A DNA stretch of 64,000 bases from the NCBI GenBank assembly GCA_003254885.1, contig QANT01004266.1:1-64000 (forward strand), in the 5' to 3' direction. A program made the position numbers and the translations under genes. Shown in pieces: positions 58,473 through 64,000 of the stretch (position 1 is its first letter; each line of letters starts with the position of its first letter). The notes under the pieces are model-generated. The model saw only the letters and a program-made list of their open reading frames with translations, was not told where the DNA came from and did no database searches. Source of the stretch: Purshia tridentata (taxonomy: Eukaryota > Streptophyta > Magnoliopsida > Rosales > Rosaceae).

Positions 58473-60069
58473 TTATATTTAGAGGAAAATGCACCATTGG
58501 TCTACGAATTTTATCATTTTTCTTAAATTGATCCACAAATTAATTTTCATACCACATTGGTCCATTAACTCAATTACGCATCCCAACTTGGTCCTTTCCA
58601 TCACATTTGACCCATTTGCCATTAAAATTCATCACGTGTGAACCATTTGTGACTTTTTTCAAATGGGTCTTTCCCACCCCAAGCCCACACCCAATTGACC
58701 CCACCCTTTTTCTTCCTTTTTTCTTCTCCTTCCTCCTTTCTTCTCCTTCCTCCTTTCTTCTCCTTCCTTTTATTTATTTCTTCTTCTACAACACACCCCC
58801 GCAGCATAATCTTCATGGCCCAGGACAACGTTGAGAAAAACTAGTAGGACGATGATGAAATTGCCATCGTCGAGCTCCACCCTTACATCATTAACTCTTA
58901 CCCCATGTTCTTGTTCTCCAAAGACCTCTAGGCTGAAAATGGCAAGTCGTCCTCCACCTGCTTGATCTTCCTCTGCAACTACAAATATCATATGGTTTTT
59001 AGGGTAATTTATCACCACTGTATAAATCATGCCGTTTTCGTTTCAAGTATTTATATCATTACTATATTGGTTTTGATGGGTTTTACTAGTTCTTATATGG
59101 GTTTTCTTGCTTAGGTCCTATGGTGCTGGATTTCTAGCCTTTCAATGAGGTAAAGGTTATCCAAAGCAGATTTTTCTAAGTATCATGGTTTTTCTGTTAG
59201 TTAAAATTTTTTTGGGATGCATAGGATTTGAATATAGTTCTGATGTATTTCTTCAAGGATTGATGAATTGATGAATTTGGAATCTTGGTTATTTCAATAA
59301 TAGGACCAAAAGGTTTGTTGTAAGTTTGGTGAATATTGATTTTGAATCTTTTGGATCTAAGTGCCTTTTCCTGTATGGTTTTGGGGCAGTTCGATTGAGT
59401 TTGGCTCATTAGCTTAGGCATTTGTTATATATTTTGACCAAAAAGGATCGGTAACATATGAGTTTTGAAGTTGGAAAGCTAGCAATATATTGTGTTGGGC
59501 CTTCAAATGTTTAGATTTTCATATGATTGGTGGCAAGGCTAGTTCAAGATTGGCTGGATTTCATTTAACTTTGATAATTTAAGGATTGTTGTAGAATTAG
59601 ATTGATTATATAAGATTAATTTTAGATTTATGGAGCTAGTACAAGTCAACAATAAAGAGGCAGAGGAAATGGACAAAAGGATAGAAAACCCTTTGCAGAA
59701 TCATTGTGGGGGCACAGTGAGAAAGAAAGCTTATATCTTTGATAGATTTGGAGATGGGGGACTGTTTGGGTTTGGGGGTGGGGTTGGTTGATGCATATGT
59801 TGTAGGAGAAGAAAGAAGAGGACGAAGAATAAAGAGTGGGGTCACTTAGGTGTGGGCTTGAGGTGGAAAGACTCATTTATCCTAAAAAGTTACAGATGGT
59901 TAGCACGTGATGGATTTTAATGGCAAATGGGTTAATTGTGATAAAAATGACCAATTTGGGAAGCAAAATTAAGTTAATGGACCAATATGGTACGAAAATT
60001 AATTCGTGGACTTATTTGGAAAAAATGATAAAGTTTGTGGACCAATGATGCATTTTTCTCTTATATTTA
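58473..60069. mobile_element. Mutator-like element with long inverted ends, TSD TTATATTTA
   Basis: The element is 58482-60060. The left arm (gaggaaaatgcaccattggt ...) and the reverse complement of the right arm (gagaaaaatgcatcattggt ...) align for about 300 bp, at roughly 80-85 percent by eye. The 9-bp duplication TTATATTTA is perfect at 58473-58481 and 60061-60069. Long inverted ends with a 9-bp duplication are the Mutator signature. There is no transposase. The interior 58815-59780 has a coding-like stretch (DDDEIAIVELHPYIINSYPM) with stops, possibly captured host DNA. Confidence 0.88.
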
Positions 60070-60144
60070 TTTCCCCTTATATCAATTTCACCAAAAGTAA
60101 TCAAATTTTAAAGGAACTTATTTCGGTGGCATATGTGAGAATGC

Positions 60145-60620
60145 AGATGTTGAAAAACTGAAGACCTCCTGGACAAGCTTGTGGCAGTCAAGTTCAATGG
60201 AGCTTTGGGTACAAATTTGGGATTCAGTGGTCCAAGTACGCACATCATATTAAATTACTAGACTTTATTCTTGTTTCATATTGCGTTGGGCTAAATTGCT
60301 GAATTTGTTTTGTACAAGTCTTTTCTCTTGTTTTTATTCCTTATTCTATAAAATTTTACTTTATTTTATATATTTCTAATGCAGGTCCACATTTGAAATT
60401 TGTGATAGGTTGACATCTCTAGACTTAATTGTTAAGCAAATTGAGGTTACTATTTGCCTCTGTGTGTGTGTATTTTATATTTTTTGTTTGTATTCTATGA
60501 TCTGCCCCTAACATACTCTAATTTTACTATTCCAATTTATTGAAGTCTCTCTATTCTAAGTACAAAAGCAGTGTTCCTTTGTTCCTCATCAACACAACAA
60601 GGACACATTAAGGTACTATC
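60145..60620 (+). pseudogene. UDP-glucose pyrophosphorylase pseudogene fragment
   Basis: Three exon-like pieces match plant UGPase in order. Exon a (60145-60235) reads DKLVAVKFNGALGTNLGFSG, corresponding to the KLNGGLGT nucleotide-binding loop, after ADVEKLK in another frame. Exon b (about 60386-60445) reads STFEICDRLTSLDLIVKQIE. Exon c (about 60550-60612) reads SLYSKYKSSVPLFLINTTRT. They are separated by intron-like DNA with gtacgc/cag and gttact/ag borders, so the copy is genomic, not a processed cDNA. Frameshifts and a stop after NTTRTH show that it is dead. The rest of the roughly 470-residue enzyme is not seen. Confidence 0.75.
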
Positions 60621-62000
60621 AAGGTGAATTGCCTTTGCCATTTCCCCATCGGGTTTGTAATTTTGTTTCTTAAGGTTTTCTACTCATAGCAGCTTGTGTA
60701 AGGTAGGTCTTGGAGAAATTTTCCAATTCAAACATTGATATTCGTTCTTTTAGATAGGTTTGCAATTCTACCACATGTTTTGTTTGAATAGTTTTTTCTT
60801 TCTTTTTCTTATTCTAGTTAATGGAAATTTTGATTAAGACTTACTTTTGAATGTGTTCTTATTTATATAGACCTAAGACCACAGCTCGATCAAGTCATTT
60901 AGAGGATAGAGTGGTGAGGATGAACTGTATGTCATGTTTTGCTAAGGCATAAGACCTAGTAGATATGTGGTTCCAAACAACATCAACATAAAAAATGTAC
61001 CCATGACAGTTGGCTCCTCAGCTAAAAATTTTGTGATAGTCCTTTTATATTGTTCATACGGTCCAAAATCTCAGAAAGAGCTAAAAGAAGTTTTTGTTTT
61101 TTTTTTTTGTGTCTTCATAGTTTACAATTTCAATTTTTTTTTTTTAGTTGATTCAATGGTGTTTGTAATGAAAGTTGAGAAAGCTCCATTAGAGTCATAT
61201 TCTATTGTTACTATTTGACAATAACACTACCTAATTGTCACTAATTGTCACCGTCCAACACTAACAATAAGGTGATTGACAATAAAAATAAACTAATAAT
61301 AAACAACAATAATAAGGTGGTCATTTTCAAATAATAATAATAATAAGGTTATTGTTACTGTCTAACAGTAACAATAACAATAATAATACATGATTATTCT
61401 TTAATGGACAGTGGCAACTTTTCAATTTGGTTTGGAATATGGTTGTTACTATTCGACAGTGGCAATTCACTAGATGTGGAAAAAAAAAACTCACGAACTC
61501 CAATTTGTATGGCATTACTGTAGTGTTGGATTTTTAAAAAGTGAGCTGCTACAATAATTCACTATAGCGGGTGGACCGGATGAACAGTGCATTTTTTGAA
61601 ATGGAATTTGAAAAAAAACCCTAGAGTTTATTTACACTAACCTCATGGGTATATGTGAAAACACAAAATATTTCTAGTGTTTTTTATTTTTGCCTTTGGT
61701 CCTTGTCACTTGTCCTTTTTCTTTTTGCCTGTCCCTGTCCTATGTCCACATTCTACTTGTACCTACTAGGAAATTAGAGATCCAAATCCGACAGCAACTA
61801 GCATAATGAACAGTACCAAAACATACGTACCCTCGACCTTATCTAGTTCAGACCAGGTAAAATTCAGAGGTTCCACTAGCATAAGGCTAGACTTCTTTGA
61901 ATTCTTAATCCAACATAACCTTGCATCTAAGGCAAATAGTCATGTCAGACCGTGGGTTTCTACCAAGGTTCATTTTAATTTAAGTTGAGGAGGTTGATCA
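60621..62000. other. Intergenic AT-rich DNA
   Basis: No gene is recognised. A low-complexity AAT/ACAAT-rich patch occupies about 61210-61400, with repeated 'aataataataataagg' and 'gtcaccaatt'-type motifs. ORFs of 60-83 codons in this stretch have no domain. Confidence 0.5.
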
Positions 62001-64000
62001 GATATGAAACTTATAACGTGACCAGATCAGTTCATGGGGAAACTAACGGAGCTCTGGCTCAATACCCAATGCTTGTATGCTCATGAACTGACCATAGTTA
62101 TGACATTATTCAGTTTCCACTTATATGACTTTAATATTTATTAAGTTTATTTTACAATAATAATTTAGCAGCATTTTGTCTATAACCACAACTTAAGTAA
62201 CAGCAGATTAAATAAGCTAGGTTAAGGTTTTACCTGTTAAAGACTTCCCATGGACAAAGTCTCGGTGCTACTAGAGTTGCTAGGGAACAAGAGTAAAAGA
62301 GTCTAATTAACAAGAGATTAATCTAACAAAATTTCAGCAGAACTTCAATAGGGATTAGAAAATCACCTATGCAGCTTGAAAATGAATTTTTGAAAACTCC
62401 ACAAAAACTTGACCTTCACACTACTAGAATTGAAGAGCTCCTCACCACGATCACACACGTGAAAATGAATCGTCGATCGGAGCTCCAAAACTCAAGATAT
62501 GGCTAAAATAATATTTGAAAAAGAGAGAGAAAAAGGAAAGAAGAGAGAGACTCTCTCTTGGGACTGGTGTGAAGAATCAACTGGACACACTGGGTATTTA
62601 TAGGAAAGATTTTTGAGTTGATTTGGTTGCTCAGTTGACTTTATTGATTTCTCTATCTCAATTATAAGGTTGTCAAGTTTTAGTATGAATTAGGTAGTAG
62701 GGGGTTGTCATACCCAAGAGATTAGATTGAGACTTCAACCATAAACTAGATTTATTTTAGGGTAAACAACTAATAATAAGTAACTATGTGTCATACAAAG
62801 CCACAACTAAGTATCATGATATGCACAAATGAGTAGTGTTTGCTTGGTTGGTTGAGTGATAACAAATAACACTAGAATTAAAGACATACTAATTTCAAAT
62901 GGAAAGCAAGCAAATTTAAGTACAAATTAAATTGATGATGATATGAGATTTGGGGTTTTATGGTTCATGCTAACCCTTCTATGTAATAAACAATGTAATG
63001 AGTGATTATAGCAAATTAGATATATTAGATTCTCTCTTAACCTCCAGCCAAGGTGAATTATGGCACATCACTTTCATGTTATCAACTACCCTAACCAAGA
63101 TGATAGTTAACTACTTAAGATTTATGCCATAGCAAACCTAAGGTGCATAAAGTTCTATGGATGAAAAATCCAAGCAATTAAAACAACTCAACCAAAGTGC
63201 TTTGAAATTACCACACTCTTATGCAACATGCTTTAGAAACTAAAGGTTACCAATCTCTAATTTCTACATGACAACATTTCTCATAAGTACAAGTGGTAAG
63301 TTCATACATACAAGTCATGATCATTAAATTAGCCTAAGAGCATATATATCCAAAAAGACATTTATATCAAACATGTGTTTATTACATGGTTAGGCTAGCG
63401 CTACATCCCTAGCCCTAAATCAGAAACTACTCACTATCGATAAAAGTAACAAACAACATCACAAATTGAAACATAAATGGAAACAAGAGGGAAAAAAGAA
63501 AACTCTAGATGTTGAAGCCAACCTCTCAAGAGGAGTCACTCCTCCAAGGATGTCCAAAATAGCTTCTTGTCTCAAGTGCCTCTAAGCTTCTCTTGCAAGA
63601 ATGGTAGTGAATATGGTAAGATAAGTTTTTGTGATAATGTTTTGTTTTTTGGAGAGGAAGAGTTGATGGAGAGAAGATGGAGAAAATAAATGATGGAGAG
63701 AGATGAGAAAAGTTTAGGGTTTTTTAAGATGGAAGATGAGATGTGTGTTTTTGAAATGAGATGACGGAATAAATGATGAAATGAGGGTTTTCTTTATATA
63801 GTGAGAGGTAAATTCGAAATTGAGAGAGTGAGAATGGTTATTATGTGTGGCTAGGATGAGAGGAAAAGAAATAATGAAGAGATAAGGTTAGGTGAGTTCA
63901 AAATTTTGAATATTTCATTTTTCCTCTCATGCGGTGATTCTTTAGGGTTGTGAAGATAGATAGATGCCCAAATTACCTTAATTAGAGCCTTGACCATGTT
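62000..64000 (-). mobile_element. Probable LTR retrotransposon promoter regions, minus strand
   Basis: On the minus strand 62600-62450 shows a TATAAATA box (about 62596-62603) followed by a purine/pyrimidine-biased leader (gagagagtctctctctt) and the 'gtgatcgtggtgaggagctc' type of sequence common in plant LTRs. A second TATATAAAG box lies at about 63795-63803. 62730-63500 is AT-rich, with the 'aggctagcgctacatccctagcc' wording met in LTRs. No ends or target duplications could be placed, so the assignment is tentative. Confidence 0.35.

Noticed and set aside
58607-58834. ORFs with polyphenylalanine/lysine in the Mutator arm
   Set aside because: They arise from the pyrimidine-rich inverted arm and have no domain.

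Overview
The window is plant nuclear DNA, most likely from a woody eudicot. One single-copy-type gene (13 exons, GT-AG introns) is embedded in dense, nested LTR retrotransposons, foldback MITEs and decayed DNA transposons. Nothing looks bacterial or organellar: the coding regions are intron-split, the intergenic DNA is AT-rich, and there are Ty3/Gypsy, Copia and hAT domains, 5-bp LTR target-site duplications (TSDs) and telomere-like TTTAGGG. The species cannot be fixed from sequence alone.

Layout. (1) 1-7913 is a pile of Ty3/Gypsy LTRs: an inverted LTR end (1-898), the internal remnant of a short non-autonomous element (899-1911), its 3.2-kb LTR (1912-5070), primer-binding-site DNA (5071-5587), and an LTR of a second family (5588-7913). 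(2) 7914-11508 is a hAT transposon with a frameshifted but nearly full-length transposase; its left end is lost. (3) 11509-18366 is a decayed gypsy element (end of 5' LTR, non-coding interior, 3' LTR). An inverted solo LTR with perfect TTGAC duplications (12679-15595) is inserted in it. (4) 18367-35580 is a minus-strand Tat-lineage gypsy element inserted in that 3' LTR. Its remaining pieces are gag, protease, RT, an RNase H-like domain and integrase, all broken. Downstream of integrase, on the opposite strand, lies an intron-containing gene copy resembling plant mobile domain proteins. A Copia element (20868-27590) splits that copy, and a gypsy solo LTR (23572-25581, TSD AAAGT) splits the Copia. 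(5) 35586-41488 is the tail of the interrupted LTR, then intergenic DNA with a microsatellite and MITEs.

(6) 41489-52171, minus strand, is the only apparently functional gene. It encodes a 362-residue WD40-repeat protein; all 13 exons join in frame, and one intron has a GC donor. Its introns hold foldback MITEs. (7) 52547-53098 is a MITE with TTA duplications, next to the promoter side of that gene. (8) 53289-57989 is an inverted solo LTR (TSD CTCTC) with a second inverted solo LTR (53851-56436, TSD TCACC) inside it. (9) 58482-60060 is a Mutator-like element with about 300-bp inverted ends and a 9-bp duplication. A multi-exon UDP-glucose pyrophosphorylase pseudogene fragment (60145-60620) follows. 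(10) 60620-64000 is repeat-rich DNA with probable minus-strand LTR promoters.

The gypsy LTRs here, although of several families, share a GC-rich module that begins with a 'ggtctttgggacccatc'-like core. In one group the module carries a tandem array of 52-bp units, each with an 8-bp hairpin. Two stem positions change in a compensatory way between units. This array and the antisense intron-containing gene inside the Tat element are the two most unusual signals.
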